DNA from: a virus
Direction: 5' to 3' (one strand)
Virus record (IMG/VR): IMGVR_UViG_3300025810_000121
Span: 1-20,225 of that record
Length of the DNA: 20,225 nucleotides
Shown here: positions 4,878-12,022 of the stretch, piece after piece
Numbering within the stretch: the first letter of the stretch is position 1
Layout: each line of letters begins with the position of its first letter
Position numbers and translations under genes: made by a program
The notes under the pieces: model-generated
Told to the model about the DNA's origin: nothing
Databases searched by the model: none
Seen by the model: the letters and a program-made list of their open reading frames with translations, nothing else

Positions 4878-5291
4878 ATGAACCGTGAATCTTTGGGGTA
4901 TTGGGAGCTACCCAAACCACACAAAGGTGAGGAGAGAGAGTGGCACGTAATAGCGAGATCAACAAGCACCGTGCCATTTGGCTACAGAGTACACCCTGAG
5001 AATGAAGGACTATTAGACCCAATAGCACATGAGTTAGAAGCATTAGAACTTGCAAAGCGGCACATAAAACAGTATAGTTACAAAGAAGTTGCTATATGGT
5101 TAACTAAACAGACAGGCCGTTATATCTCAACAACGGGTTTAAAGCAAAGGGTAGACATTGAGCGAAGACGTAAGAAAGCAGCTTCAATTAAACGCAAGCT
5201 TGCCAGGAGGCTCGAAAAGACGTTACAGGAAATCAAGAAGCTCGAAGAAGAAAGTATCGGCGCATACAGAATCATACCCCCAGAAGAGTGA
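4878..5291 (+). CDS. HTH DNA-binding protein overlapping TerL, 137 aa
   Basis: The protein opens with an aromatic, basic segment (MNRESLGYWELPKPHKGEER). It has a predicted HTH at about residues 65-93 (YSYKEVAIWLTKQTGRYIST, then TGLKQR), followed by a long basic, coiled-coil-like helix (residues 94-127). It ends IIPPEE. The arrangement resembles a DNA-binding recogniser that could load or help TerL. The last 134 bp overlap the open TerL frame, which is offset by +1. A run of five C at 5277-5281 precedes its stop by 8 bases. If ribosomes slip +1 there, this domain would be fused to the N-terminus of TerL. Whether it is a stand-alone protein, a TerL N-terminal domain or both is open. Confidence 0.8.
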   Translation: MNRESLGYWELPKPHKGEEREWHVIARSTSTVPFGYRVHPENEGLLDPIAHELEALELAKRHIKQYSYKEVAIWLTKQTGRYISTTGLKQRVDIERRRKKAASIKRKLARRLEKTLQEIKKLEEESIGAYRIIPPEE

Positions 5292-6747
5292 GCCTATACT
5301 TGTAGAGCGTATTCCTGCTGAAGTAAAAGCACCTGAGTTTGATGTTGACACTGCACAAGAAGTAGTGTTTAAGCCTAACCCAGGTCCACAGACAGACTTC
5401 CTAAGCGCATCTGAAAGGGAAGTACTTTATGGAGGGGCAGCAGGTGGCGGCAAGTCGTATGCCATGTTAGCTGACCCACTCCACGGTTTAAATGACCCTA
5501 ACTTTAGTGGTCTACTTGTACGACATACAACGGAAGAATTACGTGAACTTATTCAAAAATCGCAAGAGCTTTATCCCAAGGCTATACCCAATATCAAATG
5601 GTCTGAACGAAAGTCTCAATGGGTATCACCCAGAGGGGGTAGACTATGGATGTCCTACCTCGACAAAGATATGGACGTCACTCGCTACCAAGGTCAAGCG
5701 TTTAATTGGATAGGCTTTGACGAGCTTACGCAGTGGCCTAGCCCATATGCGTGGGACTACATGCGAAGCCGCTTGAGGTCTGCATCAACAGAGCTAGGCT
5801 TGTACATGAGGGCTACAACCAACCCTGGGGGAAACGGACACCAGTGGGTTAAAAAAATGTTTATAGACCCAGCGCCTTCGGGTAAACCTTTTTGGGCTAC
5901 AAACATAGAAACTGGTGAGACTATTAGGTTTCCTGTTGGTCATAGTCGTGAAGGGCAACCCCTATTTAAACGTAGGTTTATTCCTGCTAGTCTGTTTGAC
6001 AACCCTTATCTAGCAGACACTGGTGACTACGAAGCAATGCTACTCTCGCTTCCAGAGCATCAGCGCAAGCAACTACTAGAGGGTAACTGGGATATTAACG
6101 AAGGAGCAGCTTTCCCTGAATTTAACAGAAGTATACACGTTGTTGAACCTATCGACATCCCTGACTCCTGGCCTAAGTTTAGAGCTTGCGACTATGGTTA
6201 CGGCTCCTATACAGGAGTACTATGGTTCGCTGTCACACCAAGTGAGCAGTTGGTTGTCTACAGAGAGTTATATTGTTCTAAGGTTACGGCTACAGATTTA
6301 GCTGATATGATACTAGAAGCAGAATATAAAGATGGAACTATTAGGTACGGCGTGTTGGACTCTTCCCTCTGGCATAAAAGAGGTGACACTGGCCCTTCAC
6401 TAGCAGAGCAAATGAATATGAAGGGATGCAGATGGCGTCCATCAGATCGCTCTCGTGGGTCAAGGGTTGCAGGTAAGAATGAGATACACCGCCGTTTGCA
6501 GGTGGATGAGTTCACTGAAGAGCCTCGCCTTGTGTTCTTTTCCACCTGCACTAACACTATAGCACAGATACCTTCAATACCCTTAGACAAGAAGAACCCT
6601 GAAGACGTAGACACAAATGCAGAAGACCACTTATATGATGCATTAAGGTATGGTATAATGACTAGACCCCGTAGCTCAATATGGGACTTTTCGCCCACTC
6701 AGCAGAATGCAGGTTTTCAGATGTCAGACTCAACTTTTGGCTATTGA
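5158..6747 (+). CDS. terL: Terminase large subunit (ATPase/nuclease); true start uncertain
   Basis: TerL is the DNA-packaging motor and the nuclease that cuts concatemers. Numbering from TTG 5158: Walker A is GGAAGGGKS (92-100, Lys 99), Walker B is IGFDE (185-189) and the coupling motif is TTNP (220-223). The RNase H-like nuclease carries acidic residues at Asp 345 (ACDYGYGS), Asp 401 (GVLDSS) and Asp 494 (EDHLYDALRYG). All catalytic motifs look intact. The first ATG in this frame is at 5464, after Walker A, so it cannot be the start. TTG 5158 has AAAGG 7 bp upstream, but the first 40 residues read like an out-of-frame shadow of the HTH gene. A +1 frameshift from that gene or a later non-ATG start (for example GTG 5365) are alternatives. 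Confidence 0.9.
   Translation: MSEDVRKQLQLNASLPGGSKRRYRKSRSSKKKVSAHTESYPQKSEPILVERIPAEVKAPEFDVDTAQEVVFKPNPGPQTDFLSASEREVLYGGAAGGGKSYAMLADPLHGLNDPNFSGLLVRHTTEELRELIQKSQELYPKAIPNIKWSERKSQWVSPRGGRLWMSYLDKDMDVTRYQGQAFNWIGFDELTQWPSPYAWDYMRSRLRSASTELGLYMRATTNPGGNGHQWVKKMFIDPAPSGKPFWATNIETGETIRFPVGHSREGQPLFKRRFIPASLFDNPYLADTGDYEAMLLSLPEHQRKQLLEGNWDINEGAAFPEFNRSIHVVEPIDIPDSWPKFRACDYGYGSYTGVLWFAVTPSEQLVVYRELYCSKVTATDLADMILEAEYKDGTIRYGVLDSSLWHKRGDTGPSLAEQMNMKGCRWRPSDRSRGSRVAGKNEIHRRLQVDEFTEEPRLVFFSTCTNTIAQIPSIPLDKKNPEDVDTNAEDHLYDALRYGIMTRPRSSIWDFSPTQQNAGFQMSDSTFGY
5277..5281 (+). other. Candidate +1 frameshift site (CCCCC)
   Basis: In the HTH frame the codons are ATA CCC CCA GAA GAG TGA. In the TerL frame the same bases read CCC CAG AAG AGT GAG. 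A tRNA on CCC (5277-5279) can re-pair perfectly after a +1 slip to CCC (5278-5280), bypassing the TGA at 5289. The fused product would read through IIP into QKSEPILV and then TerL. No stimulatory structure is evident by eye. Confidence 0.35.
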
Positions 6748-6751
6748 TACA

Positions 6752-7267
6752 ATGAAGAAATGTATTAAGTGTAATAACTCTAAGTCTTTAGATTTGTTCT
6801 ATAAAGACAAGTCTAAAAAGGATGGACATACTTCTTATTGCAAGGTCTGTAGTGCTAACAAAAGCAAGTCTCATTACACTAACAATAAAGAAGCAGCTAT
6901 TAAAAGGGCTTCAGATTGGTACGCTAATAATAAAGAGTACAGGCAAGCATATAGAAGGAAGCATTACTTAGAGAATAAAGGCCAATACAACTCTAGTATT
7001 AACTTACGCAGAGCCGCTAAACTAAAAGCTACACCTTCTTGGTTGACTGAGAAACAGTTAAATGATATAAATACGATATACAAAGCCTGTGCTAAAATAA
7101 CAGAACGTACAGGAAAAGCACACCACGTGGATCATATAATACCCTTACAAGGTGTAGATGTATGTGGACTTCATGTTCCGTGGAACTTAGCTATTCTGCC
7201 AGCAAGCATGAATCTAGCTAAACATAATAAACATAATAGTTGGGATACTAAGCAATGGCAGAAATAG
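6752..7267 (+). CDS. HNH endonuclease with N-terminal zinc ribbon, 171 aa
   Basis: Residues 4-33 carry two CxxC pairs (Cys 4/7 and 30/33), a zinc ribbon. The HNH core runs from about 124 to 160: HHVDHIIPL, then VCGLHVPWNLAILPASMNLA with Asp 127, His 128, Asn 145 and Asn 154. I chose ATG 6752, since the frame extends upstream into TerL. The gene starts 4 bp after the TerL stop and overlaps the portal start by 13 bp. Two readings are possible. It may be a free-standing homing endonuclease inserted between conserved genes, which this zinc-ribbon plus HNH form resembles. It may instead be one of the HNH proteins that assist terminase, known next to TerL in HK97-like phages. It looks slightly more AT-rich than its neighbours. 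Confidence 0.88.
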   Translation: MKKCIKCNNSKSLDLFYKDKSKKDGHTSYCKVCSANKSKSHYTNNKEAAIKRASDWYANNKEYRQAYRRKHYLENKGQYNSSINLRRAAKLKATPSWLTEKQLNDINTIYKACAKITERTGKAHHVDHIIPLQGVDVCGLHVPWNLAILPASMNLAKHNKHNSWDTKQWQK

Positions 7268-9390
7268 ACGATCTTTCCTTTGAGACAGACGAAGTAGTAG
7301 CTGCAGAATCTAGTGAAGACAATATGTTTGCTAGCTTGAACGGCATTGTAACATTCGTAAATGATCGCTTTAAACGTGCAGAGGATGCGCGACTAGGTGA
7401 TGAGGAACGCTGGCTACGCTCTTATCGAAACTACCGTGGCATATATGGTCCAGAGGTACAGTTTACGTCTAGTGAAAAATCTAAGATGTTTGTCAAGGTT
7501 ACTAAGACTAAAACCCTCGCAGCTTATGGGCAGATTGTAGATGTACTCTTTGGTAACAACAAGTTTCCTTTATCTGTAGAACCTTCTGTTTTACCTGATG
7601 GTGTGGCAGAATCCGTACACATTAACGTTGATCCTAATGCTGGCCCAGCGCAAGGAGCACTAGCAGAAGCCTTTGGCGCAGAATTACCTAAGCCTTACTT
7701 GATTGGTCCTGATACAAAGCTACAACCTGGTGAGACACGTACTTCTCTTATGAAGCGCTTGGGTGGCCTTGAAAGAAAGCTAACCCCTGTAAGTGATAAG
7801 ATTATTGAGGGTGATGGCACTACACCTACAAGCGTTACCTTCCATCCTGCTATGGTAGCATCTAAGAAGATGGAAAAGAAAATACACGATCAACTAAACG
7901 AAAGCGGAGCATCAAAGCATTTACGTAGCATGGCATTTGAGATGGCATTGCTAGGCACGGGTGTTATGAAGGGTCCGTTTGCTGTAGATAAAGAGTATCC
8001 TAACTGGAATGAAGAGGGTGACTACGATCCTTTAATCAAGACTGTTCCTTCTACTAATCACGTATCTGTGTGGAACTTTTATCCTGATCCTGAATCTACA
8101 AGCATGGATGACGCAGAGTATGTAGTAGAGCGTCACAAGATGTCCCGTAATCAGCTACGTGCTCTACGTGGGCGTCCTTACTTTATTGATGACTCAATTC
8201 AGCTAGCCATTGATAAAGGTTCTGACTATGTGCGTAAGCACTGGGAAATGAAGATGGAGGATGATGATACACGTCCTTCTGACAGTGAGCGCTGGGAGGT
8301 GTTAGAGTTCTGGGGCTTTGTTGATACAGATTTACTAGAAGAGAATGGGATTAACATACCACGTGACTTACGTGATCTACCAGAAGTAAATGCTAATATA
8401 TGGATTGTTAACGGTGAGATTATACGCTGTGTGCTAAACCCATTCAAACCATCACGTATTCCTTACTATGCTGTACCGTATGAGCACAACCCATACAGCT
8501 TCTTTGGTGTAGGCATTGCAGAAAACATGGATGATACACAAACATTAATGAACGGTTTCATGCGAATGGCTGTTGACAATGCTGTATTATCTGGTAACCT
8601 ACTGATTGAGATAGATGAAACAAACCTCGTACCAGGACAAGACTTATCAGTGTATCCAGGCAAGGTGTTCCGTAGACAAGGTGGAGCGCCGGGTCAAGCT
8701 ATATTTGGTACTAAGTTCCCCAATGTGGCTGCAGAGAATATGCAACTCTTTGATAAAGCTAGGGTTTTAGCTGATGAATCCACGGGTTTTCCATCGTTTG
8801 CACACGGTCAGACGGGTGTATCGGGAGTGGGAAGGACTGCTTCTGGTATTAGTATGCTTATGTCTGCAGCTAATGGCTCTATACGATCCGTTGTTAAAAA
8901 TGTAGATGACTATCTATTAGCACCTATGGGACGTGCCTTCTTTGCATTTAATATGCAGTTTGACTTTGATGAAGACATTAAGGGCGACTTAGAGGTTCTG
9001 GCTAACGGCACAGAAAGCCTCATGGCTAACGAAGTACGCTCCCAGCGCCTAATGCAATTCTTGGGTGTAGTACAGAACCCAGCACTAGCACCCTTTGCTA
9101 AGATGGATTACATCATTCGTGAGATCGCTAAGAGCATGGACCTTGATCCTAACAAAGTTACTAACTCTATGCAGGATGCAGCTATCCAAGCTGAGATTCT
9201 TAAAGGGTTCCAACAACCTGCTCCACCACCGCCTGAAGCTGCAGGTGGACCAGCGCCAGTAGGACAAGAAGGTGCAGCATTACCAGCAGGTGCGGTAGCA
9301 CAAGATCAGACAGGAGCAGGTGGTGGAACTATAGGTACAGGAGTAGCACCAGCACCAGGAGAACAAGGATTCTCAGGTAATGTCGCTTAA
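7255..9390 (+). CDS. Portal protein (putative), 711 aa
   Basis: The product is long for a portal but within the range of podoviral ones. An acidic N-terminus is followed by a helical, charged region (ERWLRSYRNYRGIYGPEVQF, residues 52-71). A stem and wing core follows, with FYPDPESTSMDDAEYVVER (about 275-293) and a region around TASGISMLMSAANGSIRSVV (about 536-555), typical of the portal clip and crown helices. The last 65 residues are Pro, Ala and Gly-rich and probably disordered. The portal forms a dodecameric ring at one vertex through which TerL pumps DNA. Its position between the terminase and scaffold genes supports the call. Identification rests on size, context and recalled similarity. 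Confidence 0.85.
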   Translation: MAEIDDLSFETDEVVAAESSEDNMFASLNGIVTFVNDRFKRAEDARLGDEERWLRSYRNYRGIYGPEVQFTSSEKSKMFVKVTKTKTLAAYGQIVDVLFGNNKFPLSVEPSVLPDGVAESVHINVDPNAGPAQGALAEAFGAELPKPYLIGPDTKLQPGETRTSLMKRLGGLERKLTPVSDKIIEGDGTTPTSVTFHPAMVASKKMEKKIHDQLNESGASKHLRSMAFEMALLGTGVMKGPFAVDKEYPNWNEEGDYDPLIKTVPSTNHVSVWNFYPDPESTSMDDAEYVVERHKMSRNQLRALRGRPYFIDDSIQLAIDKGSDYVRKHWEMKMEDDDTRPSDSERWEVLEFWGFVDTDLLEENGINIPRDLRDLPEVNANIWIVNGEIIRCVLNPFKPSRIPYYAVPYEHNPYSFFGVGIAENMDDTQTLMNGFMRMAVDNAVLSGNLLIEIDETNLVPGQDLSVYPGKVFRRQGGAPGQAIFGTKFPNVAAENMQLFDKARVLADESTGFPSFAHGQTGVSGVGRTASGISMLMSAANGSIRSVVKNVDDYLLAPMGRAFFAFNMQFDFDEDIKGDLEVLANGTESLMANEVRSQRLMQFLGVVQNPALAPFAKMDYIIREIAKSMDLDPNKVTNSMQDAAIQAEILKGFQQPAPPPPEAAGGPAPVGQEGAALPAGAVAQDQTGAGGGTIGTGVAPAPGEQGFSGNVA

Positions 9391-9574
9391 GTCTTTCGTA
9401 AATAATAAACAAGAATGGGACGCATTCTGTGAAGAGATTAATAATCAAATAGCAGAATTACACAAACGCTTGGAACAGTCTGAGAATGTAAATGATATAT
9501 ACCAAACACAGGGAGGTATACGTGCTTTACGTAGACTCATGTATTTAAGGGACAAAGTTAATGGCATTAAATGA
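9380..9574 (+). CDS. Small coiled-coil protein, 64 aa
   Basis: The protein is almost entirely helical (NKQEWDAFCEEINNQIAELH, then KRLEQSENV and IRALRRLMYLRDKVNG) with heptad-like Leu/Ile spacing. Its start overlaps the portal stop by 11 bp and its end overlaps the next gene by 14 bp, so all three are co-translated. Small helical proteins in this position occur in related marine phages from memory, without known function. It may assist portal or head assembly. Confidence 0.75.
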   Translation: MSLKSFVNNKQEWDAFCEEINNQIAELHKRLEQSENVNDIYQTQGGIRALRRLMYLRDKVNGIK

Positions 9575-10775
9575 AGACGATCAAACAGAAATAGTATTTA
9601 AGACACGGCGCAATCAAGTAGATCCTGTGTCAGGCAATGAAGTACCACCAGGTTCTCTACCAGAAGAAGTACGTGATGACATACCTGCAATGTTAAGTGA
9701 AGGTGAATATGTTGTCCCTGCTGATGTTCTACGTTACTATGGCATGAAGTTCTTTGAGGATCTACGTGAACAGGCCAAGATTGGTATGTCTGAAATGGAA
9801 GCTAATGGTCGTATCGGTGGGGAGCCTGTTGAAGTAGAAGGCGATAGTGGTATCTCGGATGAAGAGGTTGCGGCTATGATGCTGCAAGACTTATCACGAA
9901 CTCAAACGGGGGCTGCTCAAGGAGGTCTTATGGGTTTCCAAGCAGGAGGTCTAAACTTCCCTGAATATATCAAGCAACCTGATATAACACAGTTCAGACC
10001 TAGTGGTCCTGACTTTGTTGGTGGCCTAGAATATCTTGTGTACGTAAATGATCAAGGTATGAAAATTACTATCCCGTTTTTTAACGGAGAGCCTATGGCT
10101 ATGATACCGCCAGGCTATACCCTAGAAGGAACACAAACTAAACCAGAGGCAAAAAAAGTTGATGATTCTTCTAGAGATAGAGATGATAAAGACCCACCAG
10201 AAAGAAAACCTCCAGATTATAGCAATTTGTCTATTGAAGAATTGGAAGGTAGGATTCAAGGGCTTAAAGATAAATCGACAACAGAAGGCAAGATTTCTTC
10301 GTTTATAGATAGCATACCAATTATTGCTGGCATAAATATGTTGGCAGGAACAACTAACACGCAAAAACAAATAGAAATGTACCAAGCAGAATTAGATAGT
10401 AGAAAATCAAGAGTCGATACAGAGCCAAGTGATACGGGTTCTAAGTTTATTGTTCCTACTGATCCTGCTGATATTAAAGCTATGGAAGATGCCGCTCCAA
10501 GGGGTTATACATATAACCCAGATACAGGGTCTTACACAACAGACGACACTACACCAGATGAATCACCAAGACCAAGGTCAAGGCCTGGCTCTAGTTCTGG
10601 TAACGGTACTCAATCTGATTCTAGTGGCTCAGGCTCCCAGAGTTTTGGTGAAGCCTTTGCGGCAGCACGTGCTGAACAAGGTGCAGGTGGTACTTTTGAA
10701 TATAAAGGTAAATCCTATTCTACAAACACTGCTGAAGATGAGCAAAATAATTCTAACCCAAGTGGTTCTACCTAA
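9561..10775 (+). CDS. Conserved head-region protein of unknown function, 404 aa
   Basis: An ordered N-terminal region includes DPVSGNEVPPGSLPEEVRDD (residues 21-40), LSEGEYVVPADVLRYYGMKF (45-64) and MEANGRIGGEPV (78-89). I recall this block in proteins next to the portal gene of many uncultured marine phages. A Gly-rich segment (QGGLMGFQAGGLN) follows at about 120-132. From about residue 190 onward the chain is mostly polar, with a Pro/Asp/Lys-rich linker and a Ser/Gly/Thr-rich C-terminus that is probably disordered. A membrane-like patch (IPIIAGINMLAG) occurs near 253-264. It is likely a virion or assembly protein (internal head or ejection protein), an inference from its position. Confidence 0.75.
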   Translation: MALNEDDQTEIVFKTRRNQVDPVSGNEVPPGSLPEEVRDDIPAMLSEGEYVVPADVLRYYGMKFFEDLREQAKIGMSEMEANGRIGGEPVEVEGDSGISDEEVAAMMLQDLSRTQTGAAQGGLMGFQAGGLNFPEYIKQPDITQFRPSGPDFVGGLEYLVYVNDQGMKITIPFFNGEPMAMIPPGYTLEGTQTKPEAKKVDDSSRDRDDKDPPERKPPDYSNLSIEELEGRIQGLKDKSTTEGKISSFIDSIPIIAGINMLAGTTNTQKQIEMYQAELDSRKSRVDTEPSDTGSKFIVPTDPADIKAMEDAAPRGYTYNPDTGSYTTDDTTPDESPRPRSRPGSSSGNGTQSDSSGSGSQSFGEAFAAARAEQGAGGTFEYKGKSYSTNTAEDEQNNSNPSGST

Positions 10776-10794
10776 AATTATTGGACCCGATCCA

Positions 10795-10803
10795 TATAAC
10801 TAT
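10795..10803 (+). promoter_or_regulatory. Candidate phage promoter motif (TATAACTAT), copy 3
   Basis: This is an exact copy of the 9-mer also found at 388-396 and 3759-3767. It lies in the 71-bp gap before the scaffold gene, 43 bp upstream of its ATG, and is followed by AAGGATACC. No matching -35 is seen at 16-18 bp. Confidence 0.35.
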
Positions 10804-10811
10804 AAGGATAC

Positions 10812-10825
10812 CCAGTTACGACTGG
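10812..10825 (+). other. Short hairpin upstream of the scaffold gene
   Basis: CCAGT (10812-10816), TACG loop and ACTGG (10821-10825) form a 5-bp perfect stem with a UNCG-type loop, 9 bases before the Shine-Dalgarno AAGGAG at 10835-10840. It is too short and lacks the U-run needed for a terminator. It may stabilise the 5' end of the scaffold mRNA. Confidence 0.35.
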
Positions 10826-10846
10826 CCCCAACATAAGGAGTAAGAA

Positions 10847-11800
10847 ATGGTTGAAACTCAATTAATACAAACTAACTCTGCGTCACATCAACGTAATGCT
10901 AATCGTGTCGCACAAGATGAGGCAGAACTAAGGGAACTGCTTAAACAGGCAGGTGTTATTCAAGATGAAGAAGCACAAGAAGAAGAAGAGCAAGTTGCTG
11001 AAGCGCAACCCCGTAGCCCAAAGCCTAGCGCAGAGCCAGTACAGGCAGAGAGTAGTGCCAAACAAAAAGAAGAACCTAAAGCTGAAGCACAAGAAAGCGA
11101 TGATAGCTTAAGTGCTGAAGAGAAGACGTTCAAGCAAAGATATGCTGACATTCAGCGTCACATGCAGAAGACAGCAGATCAACATAAAGAAGAGATTGAA
11201 AAGCTAAAGAAGCAACTTGACGCAGCTACTAAGAATGAGCTTGTACTACCTAAGTCAGAAAACGAGGTAGAGGCTTGGGCTAAGAAGTACCCTGATGTAG
11301 CGGGTATTGTCGAAGCTATAGCAGATAAGAAGGCCAGAGAGCGTTCATCTGATCTTGACGGTAGGCTAAAAGAGATTGAAGAGTTACGCATCGTAGCTAA
11401 ACGTGAAAAGGCCGAAGCTGAACTTGCTGCATTACATCCTGACTTTGATGCTATTCGTACAGATGATACTTTCCATGATTGGGCTAAAGAACAGCCTAAG
11501 TGGGTGCAGGATGCTCTGTATGAAAACATAGAAGACGCTAAGTCTGTAGCTCGTGTGATTGACCTATATAAAGTTGACAAAGGTATCTCGTCTAAACCTA
11601 AGAAACCTAGTAGCGACAAAAGTGCAGCAACTTCTGTGATGGCAAAGCGTACAGCTACACCTGACTACGACGAGGCTGCGGGTTACATACGAGAATCACA
11701 AGTAGCTAAAATGTCTATTAAAGAATATGAGAAGCGCATGGAAGAGATTATGGAAGCTCAGCGCTCTGGTAAGTTTATTTATGATATATCTAAGAAATAA
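10847..11800 (+). CDS. Capsid scaffolding protein (putative), 317 aa
   Basis: The protein is rich in Glu, Lys, Ala and Gln, with long helical and coiled-coil stretches (residues about 85-130 and 165-200) and an acidic, Pro-containing disordered segment at 35-80. This composition, a length near 300, and the position directly upstream of the major capsid gene are characteristic of podoviral scaffolds such as T7 gp9. The scaffold guides procapsid assembly inside the shell and leaves before or during packaging. The start is well supported by AAGGAG at 10835-10840, 6 bp before the ATG. The gene has its own short leader with a candidate promoter. Confidence 0.85.
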   Translation: MVETQLIQTNSASHQRNANRVAQDEAELRELLKQAGVIQDEEAQEEEEQVAEAQPRSPKPSAEPVQAESSAKQKEEPKAEAQESDDSLSAEEKTFKQRYADIQRHMQKTADQHKEEIEKLKKQLDAATKNELVLPKSENEVEAWAKKYPDVAGIVEAIADKKARERSSDLDGRLKEIEELRIVAKREKAEAELAALHPDFDAIRTDDTFHDWAKEQPKWVQDALYENIEDAKSVARVIDLYKVDKGISSKPKKPSSDKSAATSVMAKRTATPDYDEAAGYIRESQVAKMSIKEYEKRMEEIMEAQRSGKFIYDISKK

Positions 11801-12022
11801 CTTGACAAGAAAACAATCATAAGTAAAACTATAGTATATACACCAAATAAGTGTGTATGCTTTTATAAGCACTAGCCACAACAAAGAACTACCTCTGAGT
11901 AAAGGCCCAGCGCTGATAGGAAGGCCATCCTTGATGCATAGCTGACTACCCTGAAATGATGAGCCTCTTTAGTGGATATGTAGTGTCAAACTTCACGCCA
12001 TATCTATAAGGAGAAATTAACT
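11801..12022 (+). promoter_or_regulatory. Long untranslated leader of the major capsid gene with candidate promoters
   Basis: This 222-bp gap holds no gene. A TTGACA at 11802-11807 is followed after 16 bases by TAAAAC (11824-11829), a moderate sigma70 match. The same place holds TAAAACTAT (11824-11832), one mismatch from the TATAACTAT motif of three other gaps. A small stem (TGCTT, loop, AAGCA) lies at 11858-11871. A second weak one (ATACAC and GTGTAT, 11838-11858) overlaps it. The 10-mer AAAGGCCCAG at 11901-11910 also occurs at 3741-3750 in another leader. AAGGAG at 12008-12013 is the capsid gene's Shine-Dalgarno site, 9 bp before its ATG. The long leader suggests strong, independently controlled capsid expression. 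Confidence 0.5.

Noticed and set aside
4495-5055. Long open frame on the minus strand (186 codons) opposite TerS and the HTH gene
   Set aside because: It runs antisense to two well-supported genes, its product has no recognisable motif and reads like an antisense shadow (many Ser, Leu and Ala), and nothing else in the window is on the minus strand.
6258-6698. Minus-strand open frame opposite the TerL nuclease domain
   Set aside because: TerL motifs on the + strand are intact across this stretch, so the minus frame is a by-product.
11880-12000. Possible self-cleaving ribozyme in the capsid leader (CTGATAGG and GAAATGATGAG pieces)
   Set aside because: The hammerhead core CTGATGA and its GAAA partner are not present in the required order, and I could not draw a complete three-stem fold. 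No other ribozyme core was seen.
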